Below, in pieces: positions 25,288-35,300 of a stretch of 64,000 nt of DNA. Location of the stretch: assembly GCF_023283985.1 (NCBI RefSeq), contig NZ_JAKIKU010000005.1, positions 1-64,000 on the forward strand. The letters run 5' to 3'. The notes under the pieces were generated by a model. It did no database searches and was not told where the DNA came from. It was given only the letters and a program-made list of their open reading frames with translations. Each line of letters begins with the position of its first letter. Position 1 is the stretch's first letter. Both the position numbers and the translations under genes were made by a program. The DNA comes from Shewanella electrodiphila (GTDB lineage Bacteria > Pseudomonadota > Gammaproteobacteria > Enterobacterales > Shewanellaceae).

Positions 25288-26034
25288 TTAGACAACATCA
25301 ATATCGCCAGCACACTTAAAAACGTGGTTGGGTCTGAAAGGTTCTTTATCAATATCGCCCATTTGGCTGACGCCGCTAGTGACCAGAATTGTTTCAAGTC
25401 CAGCTTGGAAACCTGCCAAAATATCAGTGCGCATGTTGTCACCAATAATCACGGTATTTTCTGAATGGCCTTTAATATGGTTTAACGCTGAACGTATGAT
25501 CCACGAGCTTGGTTTGCCAACATAAAATGGCTTTTTACCTGTTATCCGCTCAATCGGAGAACACAATGCGCCGCAAGCAGGGCTGTATGCTGGGCCGTGA
25601 GTATCAGGGTTTGTTGCAATAAAACGCGCGCCATTGGCAATAAATCCAGAGGCTTTATGGATCATGTCCCAGTTAAATGAACGAGTTTCACCCACAATAA
25701 CAAAGTCAGGGTTGATGTCTGTAATGGTAAAGCCCGCATTATAGAGCTCATGGGTTAGGGCACCTTCACCGATGACATAAGCTTTATTACCTTGTTGGTG
25801 CTTTAAGAAATCCGCAGTTGCCATTGCAGAGGTATAAAAACAGCTTTCAGGCACATTAATTCCAGCTGCGCCAAGTCGATTTTGCAGATCTTTCCCAGTC
25901 TGTACAGGGTAGTTGGTAAGAATAACGAGCGGATTACCTTGTTCTAGTACTCTATGGATAAAAGTATCACTTCCAGGAATGAGTTTGTTGTCATGCAGTA
26001 AAACGCCATCAATATCGCAGATAATATTTTTCAT
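25288..26034 (-). CDS. nagD: HAD-superfamily phosphatase NagD
   Basis: The 248-residue product is a close match to E. coli NagD: ICDIDGVLLHDN (nucleophile D7 and acid/base D9), VILTNYPVQTGKDL, YTSAMATADFL, GFTITDINPDFVIVGET, ARFIATNPDTHG, KPFYVGKPSSWIIRSAL and IIGDNMRTDILAGFQAG. NagD dephosphorylates nucleotides such as UMP. In E. coli it is in the nag operon; here it stands alone, so it is not tied to amino-sugar regulation by position. Confidence 0.96.
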   Translation of the reverse strand: MKNIICDIDGVLLHDNKLIPGSDTFIHRVLEQGNPLVILTNYPVQTGKDLQNRLGAAGINVPESCFYTSAMATADFLKHQQGNKAYVIGEGALTHELYNAGFTITDINPDFVIVGETRSFNWDMIHKASGFIANGARFIATNPDTHGPAYSPACGALCSPIERITGKKPFYVGKPSSWIIRSALNHIKGHSENTVIIGDNMRTDILAGFQAGLETILVTSGVSQMGDIDKEPFRPNHVFKCAGDIDVV

Positions 26035-26178
26035 TTCTAACCCTTTGGCTAAATTATTAACTTAATTAAAAAATCGATTTGCTGTTAATTCATACAAACA
26101 TACTTTGGCTTAAAAATCATCTTGAGAAGGGCTAAATTGTGAGCGTAAAAAAGCTGGGCGGGTAATGAATATTGGCCT

Positions 26179-26697
26179 TTATGAAAGCGGGTATGATTTA
26201 TTTAAATAAGGTGATAAAAAACGGCTTACTTGCTGATGACATAATCCGACTTCAACAGTAATGCCGGCTTTTTCGAGGATACTGATCCCTTTACCGCTAT
26301 TTCTAGCATCAGGATCTAACATTGCGACTATGACGTGCTTTATTCCTGACTCAATAATGGCATTAGCGCATGCAGGAGTGCGACCAATAAACGCGCAAGG
26401 CTCAAGGGTGACATAAGCAATGACATCTGACATAGCGCCTACAATAGAATCAGACATATCGCTAGAATATGCTTTCAGAGCTTCTATTTCTGCGTGATTA
26501 TGACCAATTTCCTGCGTGAAACCTTCGGCGACAATCTCATTATTTGTTACTAGCACACAACCAACAGGCGGGTTTGGCTGACATTTTGGCAAAGCCTTAT
26601 GTGAAATTGCTAATGCTCGCAGCATGAACTGTTGTTGCATTGTTGTACTGAACATTATCGAGCTTTGAATGGTTGAGTTGTTATTATTTGGGCTCAT
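26179..26697 (-). CDS. Standalone RibD-like deaminase-domain protein
   Basis: The 172-residue protein corresponds to only the N-terminal deaminase domain of RibD (a normal bifunctional RibD is about 370 residues). It has the zinc motif NHAEIEAL (His and catalytic Glu) and EPCAFIGRTPACANAI (PC..C), and PNPPVGCVLV as in riboflavin deaminases. The reductase half is absent and no frame for it follows. It could deaminate a pyrimidine or guanine-type base. The N-terminal 20 residues are Asn/Ser-rich, and later ATGs at 26655 or 26640 may be the true start. A GNAT-like gene lies 13 nt upstream in the same direction. Confidence 0.82.
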   Translation of the reverse strand: MSPNNNNSTIQSSIMFSTTMQQQFMLRALAISHKALPKCQPNPPVGCVLVTNNEIVAEGFTQEIGHNHAEIEALKAYSSDMSDSIVGAMSDVIAYVTLEPCAFIGRTPACANAIIESGIKHVIVAMLDPDARNSGKGISILEKAGITVEVGLCHQQVSRFLSPYLNKSYPLS

Positions 26698-26710
26698 TGG
26701 ATGTATGTAC

Positions 26711-27214
26711 TTATCGTTTATTGTTTATTTCTTTAGACCATGATTTCCACTCTACACTTCTCCCAGGAAATACTATTTTGGTAAACGGCCAGCTATTTTT
26801 AAGCCAACGATCAATCGTGTCATAAAGATGGTCTTCTAAATAAACATTATCATCCCTAATCCAGAAATAAACTTCGCAGTGATAATTTGGTGATTGACTT
26901 GGATCAATGTACACAGACCCAATACAGCGAGTATTTGACTTATCAAACACCGAATAGGCAAATGCTGTTCTTGAGTTAAATTCTTGCTGATGGACTTTCA
27001 AGCTAGCGGTGTTTTCTTCGAGTGTCATGGAGTTTAGTGGCCAAACGGAACTTGGGCCAAAAAGATACCTTAAACGCTTAATGCTTGACATTACAGCGTC
27101 GTAATCTTGTTTAGCCACACTTGGTTCGAGCATTCTAAAGTAGAAATTTCTGGTGATGAATGTTGTTGGCACGTCGAAATCTAAAGCAATAAATTCAGTT
27201 GTTTGTATTGGCAC
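26711..27214 (-). CDS. Putative GNAT-fold acetyltransferase
   Basis: I recognise this 167-residue protein only loosely. AYSVFDKSNTRCIGSVYIDPS followed by CEVYFWIRDD resembles the central beta strands of a GNAT fold, but the glycine-rich acetyl-CoA loop is not obvious, and the C terminus (LEDHLYDTIDRWLKNSWPF) replaces it. It may be an inactive or divergent member. The gene is 13 nt upstream of the deaminase-like gene, so the two are likely co-transcribed. Confidence 0.65.
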   Translation of the reverse strand: MPIQTTEFIALDFDVPTTFITRNFYFRMLEPSVAKQDYDAVMSSIKRLRYLFGPSSVWPLNSMTLEENTASLKVHQQEFNSRTAFAYSVFDKSNTRCIGSVYIDPSQSPNYHCEVYFWIRDDNVYLEDHLYDTIDRWLKNSWPFTKIVFPGRSVEWKSWSKEINNKR

Positions 27215-27330
27215 TTAACACCTCTTTTAACCATGAGCATATTAACTAATGGCTAGAATAGAATATAATGATCAAGCATGATTTACGATAAAGTTGAACG
27301 TTCCTTTCATATTAAAGAGTGACTCATAAG

Positions 27331-27783
27331 TTAATCAGGTATCAAGTTAGAAGGATTAGATAGGCCTTGGTTTATCGTATGTTGCATATAAATAACATGA
27401 AAAAATGAGGTAAATATTGGGTCTAACCAAAGTCGGTCGCCTTTGTTCGAAGCTGATAGACAGTTAATTCTATTACGAACCATAAATATCCATACCATAT
27501 CAAAAATTGTTGAGATGACATGAATACCAATGGAGCCTTTCAGTATCAGAGGATCATGTAAATTGATAATGGCGTAAATCAGGCTGCTCAATGACATGGT
27601 AAATAAAGCTATTGTAATAGCCATAAATGTAGATGATATTTCTAGCTGGGTATTGTTGTTTATCTGAGTTGAGAATTGATAAAGCTTATAAATAAAATAT
27701 ACCCCAATGGTTAATACACAAAGTAGGAGTGTTTTAACGACTGAGTCAGCTTTGAAAACGTTTTTAATATCCATTTCAATCAA
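27331..27783 (-). CDS. DUF4234-like small membrane protein
   Basis: The 150-residue protein has about four hydrophobic segments. The first, SVVKTLLLCVLTIGVYFIYKLYQFS, resembles the start of DUF4234 proteins (a helix, a G-x-Y-x-x-Y turn, then basic residues). Nothing indicates its function. Another small membrane protein gene lies 50 bases downstream on the left side of the same strand's upstream region, but they do not overlap. Confidence 0.65.
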   Translation of the reverse strand: MIEMDIKNVFKADSVVKTLLLCVLTIGVYFIYKLYQFSTQINNNTQLEISSTFMAITIALFTMSLSSLIYAIINLHDPLILKGSIGIHVISTIFDMVWIFMVRNRINCLSASNKGDRLWLDPIFTSFFHVIYMQHTINQGLSNPSNLIPD

Positions 27784-27835
27784 TTCCTGTTAGTAACAAC
27801 TGAATTTTTTAATTTGTTTTTATTTATAGAATTGA

Positions 27836-28015
27836 TTATTTTGGACTTTTAGCATTAATGACTTTTTTGATAACTGCAGTTGAAGCGATGGCGATAACCA
27901 GCACTAAAAAAATGGTAGAACCAATAATATCCTTGTCGATGATGTTATAAACTAATCCAAGAAGGGTAATTGCGGTAATCACTAAGTAACTACTTTTGTC
28001 TGATAATTTATCCAT
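27836..28015 (-). CDS. Small two-helix membrane protein
   Basis: This 59-residue product has two predicted membrane helices (YLVITAITLLGLVYNII and IIGSTIFLVLVIAIASTAVI). I start at the ATG at 28015 because AGGAAA lies five bases upstream; a frame from 28042 adds nine residues without a good signal. It is not recognised. It sits 52 bases before the DUF4234-like gene in the same direction and may be co-transcribed with it. Confidence 0.6.
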   Translation of the reverse strand: MDKLSDKSSYLVITAITLLGLVYNIIDKDIIGSTIFLVLVIAIASTAVIKKVINAKSPK

Positions 28016-28213
28016 AAATATTTCCTGAAACTCCTGTTTCAATCATTCAATAAAGTTGACTAATTAGCGTAAAGTATCACTAGTTAGTTGAGAAGCAAAG
28101 GTGAAGTAAAAAATATAGGGAATAGCGCTGGAAATGATTCAAGGTCAAATCTGTAAGGCTTGGATTAGAGTTTCTTTCGCTGGGAAAAAAGTGAGAGGAA
28201 GATTTAAGCGTTA

Positions 28214-28240
28214 AAAAAGAGGCTGTTAAGCCTCTTTTAT
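28214..28240 (-). terminator. Terminator after sdaA
   Basis: AAAAGAGGCT pairs with AGCCTCTTTT around GTTA, with A/T runs on both sides, 50 bases after the sdaA stop on the leftward strand. Confidence 0.88.
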
Positions 28241-28288
28241 TCATCAACTATTATTCATCAACTATATCAGTGAGATAATATTATCTCA

Positions 28289-29665
28289 TTAACACTCGAC
28301 AATATTCACCGCTAAACCACCTTTGGCAGTTTCTTTGTATTTGCTGCGCATATCTTTGCCGGTATCCATCATGGTTTTAATCACTTTATCTAAACTGACT
28401 TTATGATTACCGTCACCACGAAGCGCCATTCGTGAAGCATTAATCGCTTTAACCGCGCCCATGGCATTACGTTCAATACAAGGCACTTGCACTAGTCCGC
28501 CTACAGGATCGCAGGTTAAGCCTAAGTTATGCTCCATGCCTATTTCAGCCGCATTTTCTACATGTTCGACAGTGCCGCCCATAATTTCAGTGAGCGCTGC
28601 TGCGGCCATTGAACATGCCACGCCAACTTCGCCCTGACAGCCAACTTCAGCGCCAGAAATAGATGCGTTTTTCTTATACAAAATACCAATTGCTGCTGCA
28701 GTTAATAAGTAACGACAACAAACATCCATATCGACTTCTTGAACAAAGGTATGGTAATAGCAAAGTACGGCAGGAATAATTCCCGCTGCGCCATTGGTTG
28801 GTGCGGTAACCACTCTATCACCAGCAGCATTTTGCTCATTGACTGATAAAGCGAATAAATCGACCCAATCCATCGCGGTTAATGGGTCCATATTGTTGCG
28901 GCCTTCAGCTTGTAAGCGACGATATAACGCTGGAGCTCGTCGGCGAAGTTTTAATCCGCCAGGTAGCATGCCTTCTTTTTGATAACCGCGTTCAATACAG
29001 TCTTTCATGGTTTGCCAAATTTCCCACAAACCCTGTTTAACATCATCTTCTGAGGCGATACTTAACTCATTTGCCATCATCAGCGATGAAATACTTAACC
29101 CATTATCACAGCACAGATCCAACAATTGACTGGCTGAGTCAAAATCATAAGGCGCAGATTTTATCGGCGTGGCAGGGGATGCATTGGTTTGGGTTATTTC
29201 ATCTTCATCAAGAATGAAACCACCGCCAACGGAGTAATAAGTACGTTCATAAATGCATTCGCCTTGGCTATAGGCATATAACGTCATGGCGTTAGCATGT
29301 GCAGGAAGACTTTTACGGCGATGATAGGTAATACCATTGTCGCGAGTAAATTTAACTGAGCGACCATCTGCGAGTATCAGTGTTTGATTAGCGGAGACTT
29401 GTTCAAGAATGTTATCAATAGCATCTGTATCGACGGTATCAGGGTCTTCACCCATAAGACCAAGGATGACCGCTTTACCAGTACCATGACCTTTACCTGT
29501 TTGGCCTAATGAGCCAAACAGTTCTGAACGTAATTCATCGGTATTCTGTAACAAACCTTGGTTTGCTAAATGCTGCATAAACAGCTTACCCGCTTTCATT
29601 GGTCCGACAGTATGGGAACTTGAGGGCCCAATACCGATTTTGAACATATCAAATACGCTAATCAT
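28289..29665 (-). CDS. sdaA: L-serine ammonia-lyase (iron-sulfur type)
   Basis: This single-chain L-serine deaminase (458 residues) contains [26 protein letters not shown] at the N terminus, [38 protein letters not shown] and [23 protein letters not shown], with Cys residues that hold the 4Fe-4S cluster. It converts serine to pyruvate and ammonia. I start at the ATG at 29665, which matches the family N terminus; an in-frame TTG three codons earlier is also open. It has its own terminator. Confidence 0.96.
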   Translation of the reverse strand: MISVFDMFKIGIGPSSSHTVGPMKAGKLFMQHLANQGLLQNTDELRSELFGSLGQTGKGHGTGKAVILGLMGEDPDTVDTDAIDNILEQVSANQTLILADGRSVKFTRDNGITYHRRKSLPAHANAMTLYAYSQGECIYERTYYSVGGGFILDEDEITQTNASPATPIKSAPYDFDSASQLLDLCCDNGLSISSLMMANELSIASEDDVKQGLWEIWQTMKDCIERGYQKEGMLPGGLKLRRRAPALYRRLQAEGRNNMDPLTAMDWVDLFALSVNEQNAAGDRVVTAPTNGAAGIIPAVLCYYHTFVQEVDMDVCCRYLLTAAAIGILYKKNASISGAEVGCQGEVGVACSMAAAALTEIMGGTVEHVENAAEIGMEHNLGLTCDPVGGLVQVPCIERNAMGAVKAINASRMALRGDGNHKVSLDKVIKTMMDTGKDMRSKYKETAKGGLAVNIVEC

Positions 29666-29941
29666 TGTTATCAACCTTAATACTCAGTCGTTTTTATTAT
29701 AGTCGTTTATTATTTTACCGCGGCGAATATCACAGCTATAAACCAGATTAACAATTCTTGGTAAACTGTATCTCTAGCCACTATTTCTCTGCATAATAGT
29801 CAATATTACATACAGATTTTAAAGCAGTATTTGCCTGACGGTTTTCAAATTTCGTCTGTTATTTAATTGAGTATCCCATACTTTTTATTAGATCGTTCAT
29901 TAGATTTTTTTATGCGATGCACTTCAGATTAGTTGAAGTAA

Positions 29942-29959
29942 TTGTAACCCAGATCACAG
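29942..29959. promoter_or_regulatory. Candidate CRP site between sdaA and nagZ
   Basis: TGTAA-CCCAGA-TCACA matches the CRP pattern TGTGA-N6-TCACA with one change in the left arm. It is 65 bases upstream of the nagZ start and about 280 bases from sdaA on the other strand. Serine deaminase genes are often under catabolite control, but which gene it would serve is unclear. Confidence 0.35.
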
Positions 29960-30022
29960 TGGCGACTTTTTTGTAATATGGACAATCAAGCCCGTGACGT
30001 TAAGGCAATAATAGGAGTTAAC

Positions 30023-31033
30023 GTGAGTTATTTAATGATGGATTTAGCTGGCCTGAGTGTCAGCGAGGAAGAAGCCGCTTTATTACAGCATCAACAGGTG
30101 GGAGGAATTATTTTATTTTCCCGCAATTTTTCTAATAAAGCGCAGTTAATTGAGTTAGTAAAATCAGTTCGTGAAATTCGTGCAGATTTATTGATAGCAG
30201 TGGATCATGAAGGCGGGCGTGTGCAGCGCTTTAGAGAAGAGTTTACTCTGATACCTGCGATGGGAGATATCTTACCTGCAGCTAAAGGAGATATGGCATT
30301 AGCACAGCGCTGGAGTCGAGAGCTTGGCTTTTTAATGGCGATTGAATTGGTCGCTTGCGATATTGATTTAAGTTTTGCGCCAGTTCTGGATGTTAATGGT
30401 GTCAGCGATGTTATTGGTAAGCGCAGCTTTAGCGCTAAACCTAAAGAAGTGGGTTTATTGGCTGAATCTTTTATTGAAGGTATGAATCAAGCCGGTATGG
30501 CTGCGGTGGGTAAACACTTTCCCGGCCATGGCAGCGTGAAAGCGGATACGCATGTGGCAATGGCTGAAGATAATCGCAGTAAAGATGAAATCTTTAACTT
30601 TGATATGCAACCTTTCAAGCAGCTGATGGCGAAAAAACAATTGAATGGTGTGATGCCTGCTCATGTGGTTTATAAGCAGGTTGATCCTAATCCTGCTGGC
30701 TTTTCGTCTTATTGGCTGCAAGACATATTACGTCAGGAACTCGCCTTTGACGGGGTTATTTTCTCAGATGATTTAGGCATGAAAGGTGCCTCGTTTGCAG
30801 GGGATTATTTGGGGCGTGCCCAAGCCGCTTTATCGGCTGGCTGCGATATGATTTTGGTATGTAACGATCCTGAAGGTGTTAAAACCTTGCTGTCAGAGTT
30901 TTCATGGCCTGAAAAGGGGCCAACGTCGAATGCTCAAGGCTTAAAAGCAGATATGGCGCAAGTGATGATTGGTCTTGGTTCAACTGAACGTTGGGAAAAA
31001 GCGCAAATGCTAGCCAAGCAAATCTTAAGCTAG
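30023..31033 (+). CDS. nagZ: Beta-N-acetylhexosaminidase (murein recycling)
   Basis: The 336-residue cytoplasmic glycoside hydrolase (family 3) has GGIILFSRNF, AVDHEGGRVQRF, KHFPGHG (general acid/base His loop), the catalytic Asp of FSDDLGMKG and CDMILVCN, all as in E. coli NagZ. It removes GlcNAc from anhydromuropeptides during cell-wall recycling. I choose the GTG at 30023 because a strong AGGAG lies five bases upstream; the ATG at 29978 would add 15 residues lacking family similarity. A terminator lies about 190 bases downstream. Confidence 0.95.
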   Translation: MSYLMMDLAGLSVSEEEAALLQHQQVGGIILFSRNFSNKAQLIELVKSVREIRADLLIAVDHEGGRVQRFREEFTLIPAMGDILPAAKGDMALAQRWSRELGFLMAIELVACDIDLSFAPVLDVNGVSDVIGKRSFSAKPKEVGLLAESFIEGMNQAGMAAVGKHFPGHGSVKADTHVAMAEDNRSKDEIFNFDMQPFKQLMAKKQLNGVMPAHVVYKQVDPNPAGFSSYWLQDILRQELAFDGVIFSDDLGMKGASFAGDYLGRAQAALSAGCDMILVCNDPEGVKTLLSEFSWPEKGPTSNAQGLKADMAQVMIGLGSTERWEKAQMLAKQILS

Positions 31034-31226
31034 TTTTTTGGAGTAAGCGTGAACTGTGAGAGGACTAATAGGTGATTCTACATCGCTAGTTGGTTAATTG
31101 CTAAGCAGTTAACTCCTGATAGTTAGCAAATATGATATGAGTATGTTACAAAATGATACAGGTGAGTTTAACATGCGACTTAAATTCACTTATATCAATG
31201 TCATATTATGCAAATTTTTGCTTTAT

Positions 31227-31257
31227 ACAGCTAATCGAATGATTAGCTGTTTTTTTA
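31227..31257 (+). terminator. Terminator downstream of nagZ
   Basis: ACAGCTAATC pairs with GATTAGCTGT over a 4-base loop, followed by seven T. The stretch 31034-31226 before it holds no gene I can support. Confidence 0.9.
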
Positions 31258-31258
31258 T

Positions 31259-31304
31259 GTAAAAAAACCGAATGAGATGTATTGTCAATACTACCCATTC
31301 GGTT
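31259..31304 (-). terminator. Terminator after csiV-mfd
   Basis: Reading leftward, AACCGAATG pairs with CATTCGGTT (21-base loop) and is followed by a long T-run (the A-run at 31259-31267). Confidence 0.8.
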
Positions 31305-31350
31305 CTAATTTTTGCTAAAGCGACTCGCTAACGTTTAATTAAGACCGCTT

Positions 31351-32385
31351 TTAATTAAGCTGGCGTTGAGTCGAATTGATACCAGAAGCCATCGATTCAG
31401 TTACAGCTTCAGCATTTAATTCAGTCAGTGAATCATCTTCAAGTACTAACTCTGCTGGTTTTGTCGTAGTAGGTTGTTCCATCTTTCTGATTTGCATAAT
31501 AATCCCCATATTGGGGTGATCAAAATAATGTACTTCACCAGATCTTACTCGGCGGTTTTGCACCATAGGTATTGATTGTAAAAATGGACTCATGACTTTT
31601 TCATCATTGGCATCAACACTGTATTGATAATAGTCACTTTGATTGGTTTGCTTTTGAATCGGTTTGCGTAAAGCCAACTTAGTTTCAATAAACAAATAAT
31701 GACTTAAGTAAATATTGATATTACCGTCAAGCTCCCACACTGGCTTGGTTTGAGGTTCATCAACAAAACTGCCAAATGACGATGTGAAATCAAACGTTGA
31801 AAATTCATCATCAACTTCTTCAGCGACTGGATTACCGGCGTAATCAAATTGCTCTGAAAAATCCTTACCGGCAAAAATACGAATTGGCTTAGCGCGATTA
31901 CGTGACTGCATATCTTGTTGCCAAGTGATGTGCAGTAAGCTACGAACGTCTTTTTCTCGACGGACGGTGCTGATTATTTCTGCAAATTCACTTTGAGACT
32001 CGGCTAACAATAACGGCCCTTCACCTAAATACGCCACTTGCGGCGATTCAGCTGCAATCGAAAACGGTACTTGGCTTGGGAATGTGGTTTTGTTGGCGCT
32101 AACTAAGGGGTCTTGGCAATCGACTTCGCTGCTTGTCCAGTCGGTTGAGGTACAACCGGTTAGCCCAAGTGCAACGCCAGTAATATCATTACTGATCATG
32201 GGCGTGATTAAATCGATATTTTTGCGATTAGCAGGGGTTGCAGTGTTTTCTTGCCACTGCTCGAGACTGTTTGACTGTCTTTCAAATACGAAGACTTCAA
32301 CCTCAAACCAAGATTTAGCTTGAGCATTAATCGACGCAGTCATCGCTGTTAAAGCGGCAATGGAAATAGCAAAGTTACGCAGCAC
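31351..32385 (-). CDS. csiV: CsiV family periplasmic protein
   Basis: This 344-residue exported protein (signal peptide ending near SINAQA) carries the family features WFEVEVFVFER near the N terminus, LLHITWQQ, INIYLSHYLFIE and RRVRSGEVHYFDHPNMGIIMQI. CsiV was described in Vibrio cholerae as a peptidoglycan-binding partner needed for cell-shape integrity through the bifunctional synthase PBP1a activator pathway. The start is a GTG whose first base overlaps the last base of the mfd stop (TAGTG), so the two are translationally coupled. The C-terminal 50 residues after LVLEDDSL look unstructured. Confidence 0.85.
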   Translation of the reverse strand: MLRNFAISIAALTAMTASINAQAKSWFEVEVFVFERQSNSLEQWQENTATPANRKNIDLITPMISNDITGVALGLTGCTSTDWTSSEVDCQDPLVSANKTTFPSQVPFSIAAESPQVAYLGEGPLLLAESQSEFAEIISTVRREKDVRSLLHITWQQDMQSRNRAKPIRIFAGKDFSEQFDYAGNPVAEEVDDEFSTFDFTSSFGSFVDEPQTKPVWELDGNINIYLSHYLFIETKLALRKPIQKQTNQSDYYQYSVDANDEKVMSPFLQSIPMVQNRRVRSGEVHYFDHPNMGIIMQIRKMEQPTTTKPAELVLEDDSLTELNAEAVTESMASGINSTQRQLN

Positions 32386-35300
32386 TATTTAGTTTCTCCA
32401 ATACGGTGTTTAGCTAATTGCTCTAGCAGAGTCTTGATTAAGTCTAGACGTTGTTTACTGGTTTCTGCAGGCATAGTGAACTTTAACTTATTTGAGCCTT
32501 CCATTCGATAAATTTGTGGCTGACTTTGTAATAAACCAATGATAAACATAGGATCGATTTTATGATCGTCAGTAAATTCAATGCTGCCACCTTTTGCATG
32601 CATCTCAATTTTACTGGCGCCTAACGCCGTCGCTTGATGTTTGTATAAGGTTAGCTCCATCAAGTTACGGGTTGGATCTGGCAGTAATCCAAAGCGGTCG
32701 ATAAACTCAACTTTAAGTTCATCAAGCATTTTTTCGGTTTCACAATTGGCAATGCGTTTATATAAAGATAAACGCATATTAACGTCAGAGACATAGTCAT
32801 CAGGTAACAATGCTGGGATACGCAAATCAACTTCACACTGTGAATTAAGCATGTAAGCGAGTGAAGGCTCCTTACCTTCTTTTAACGCTTTCACTGCTGA
32901 TTCAAGCATTTCCATGTATAAGCTAAAACCAATTTTAGAAATATGACCGCTTTGCTCATCACCGAGCAGTTCACCTGCACCGCGAATTTCTAAATCTTGT
33001 GTCGCTAGCATGAAACCTGCACCTAAATCTTCTAGGGCATCAATTGCAGCAAGGCGCTTACGGGCATCAGCACTCATTAGTTTTGGGTGCGGGGTCATTA
33101 AATACGCATAAGCCTGATGGTGTGAGCGGCCAACACGACCACGTAATTGATGCAGTTGCGCTAAGCCGAACTTATCGGCACGGTCGATGATAATTGTGTT
33201 TGCGCTCGGTACATCAATACCGGTTTCAATGATGGTGGTACACACCAACACATTAAAGCGTTGGTGATAAAACTCTGACATCACTTTTTCAAGCTCACGC
33301 TCGCGCATTTGACCATGAGCAGTAACAACACGGGCCTCAGGCAATAAATCACGAATGTCTTGGGCACACTTTTCAATGGTCTCAACATTGTTATGCAGGA
33401 AGTAAACCTGACCACCACGTAATATCTCACGCAAGATAGCTTCTCTGACGGTAGCAATATCATACTCACGCACAAAGGTTTTCACAGCGAGACGTTTTGC
33501 TGGTGGCGTAGCAATGATTGATAAATCACGCATGCCAGACATGGCCATGTTTAAGGTACGCGGGATTGGGGTCGCGGTTAATGTGAGAATATCGACATTG
33601 GCACGTAAGGCTTTAATTTTCTCTTTTTGACGTACACCAAAGCGATGTTCTTCATCAATAACCAATAAGCCTAAATTATCAAAATTAGCTTCAGCTTGAA
33701 GTAATTTGTGAGTACCGATGACAATATCGACTTTGCCTTCAGATAGCTGTTGTAATACTTGGTTCTGTTCTTTGGCTGAGCGAAAACGTGACATCACTTC
33801 AATGACTACAGGCCAATCGGCAAAGCGGTCTTTGAAGTTTTCGTAATGCTGCTGGGCAAGTAGGGTAGTTGGCACCAGCACAACCACTTGCTTGCCTGCA
33901 TTAACGGCAACAAATGCGGCGCGCATGGCCACTTCGGTTTTACCAAAGCCCACATCACCACAGACTAATCTGTCCATTGCCATTGGGGTTTGCATGTCAG
34001 TTAACACGGCTTCAATAGCGGTTTCTTGATCGACGGTTTCTTCAAATGGGAAACCTTGGGCAAACTGGGCATATTCCTCAGCTTCGATTTTCATCGCATC
34101 GCCAGGTCGAGCTTGTCTGCGGGCATAGACATCTAACAGCTCAGCTGCAACATCTCGAATTTTTTCAATGGCTTTTTTCTTGGCTTTAGCCCAAGTTTCG
34201 TTTCCTAGCTTGTTTAAGCTGGGCGTTTCATCAGCGCCAACACTGTAGCGGCTAATGAGATGCAGTGATGAAACTGGAACATAGAGCTTATCGCCGCCAG
34301 TATATTCAAGCTGTAAATATTCAGCGACTAAGCCGCCGGTATCAAGGGTTACTAAGCCTTTGTAAAGGGCTACGCCGTGCTCCAAGTGCACAATCGGCTC
34401 ACCGACTTTGAGTTCAGCGAGGTTTTTAACTAGAACATCAGAGCTGACTTGTTTTTGTTTTTCACGGCGGCGTTGCTGCGAAATACGTTGACCAAATAAT
34501 TCAGTTTCACAGATGACACTGACTTCGCCTTTAGGCGAGTCATGAATAATACAGCCTCGTGAGAGTGGTGATACAACAAGACCAATCGTGTCTTTAGCGG
34601 TTTTAGCGTTAAGGTAATCATCAAGGTGGTCAAACAGTTTTGGTTTAATACCTATCTTGGCTAAAAGCTCGATAAGTGCTTCGCGTCGACCTTCTGATTC
34701 GGCGCAAAATACCAATTGTTTATGAGTTTCACTGTATTGTTGCAGGTTGATCAGTGGCTGCTTTAATTTATGATTCGCATTGATGTCAGGTAGGGCTGAG
34801 ACATTGGCAGATTGTGCTTTAGCATTGTCTTCAGCACCTAATGCCAACTGTGAACGTTGGTAGTTTTTAAAATTCGCGAACAGTTCATCAATCAGTAAAT
34901 ACAACTCTTGCGGCGCAAGGAGTGGCCTTAATGGATCAACGCGTCTGTCTTCATAACGCGCATTGATTTCATTTAAGTGATGTTGGCTTGCCTGCTCAAT
35001 ATCACCCAACGTCATTAGCTGAGTGTCAGCAGGTAAATAGTCAAACAAGTTGGCTGAGTCATCAAAAAACAGTGGCAGATAGTTTTCTATCCCTGCTGGC
35101 ATCAAGTTGCGACTAACTAATTGATAAACTGACTCGGCTTCTTTGGAAATGACTTCGAAGCGGCGACGGTAGCGTTGTCTAAAGCCTTCGATACCGGCAG
35201 CATCCGTTGGAAACTCTTTTGCAGGTAACATGCGTACTGCATCAACTTCTTGTTTCGAACGTTGGGTATCAACATCGAAATAACGAATCGACTCGACTTC

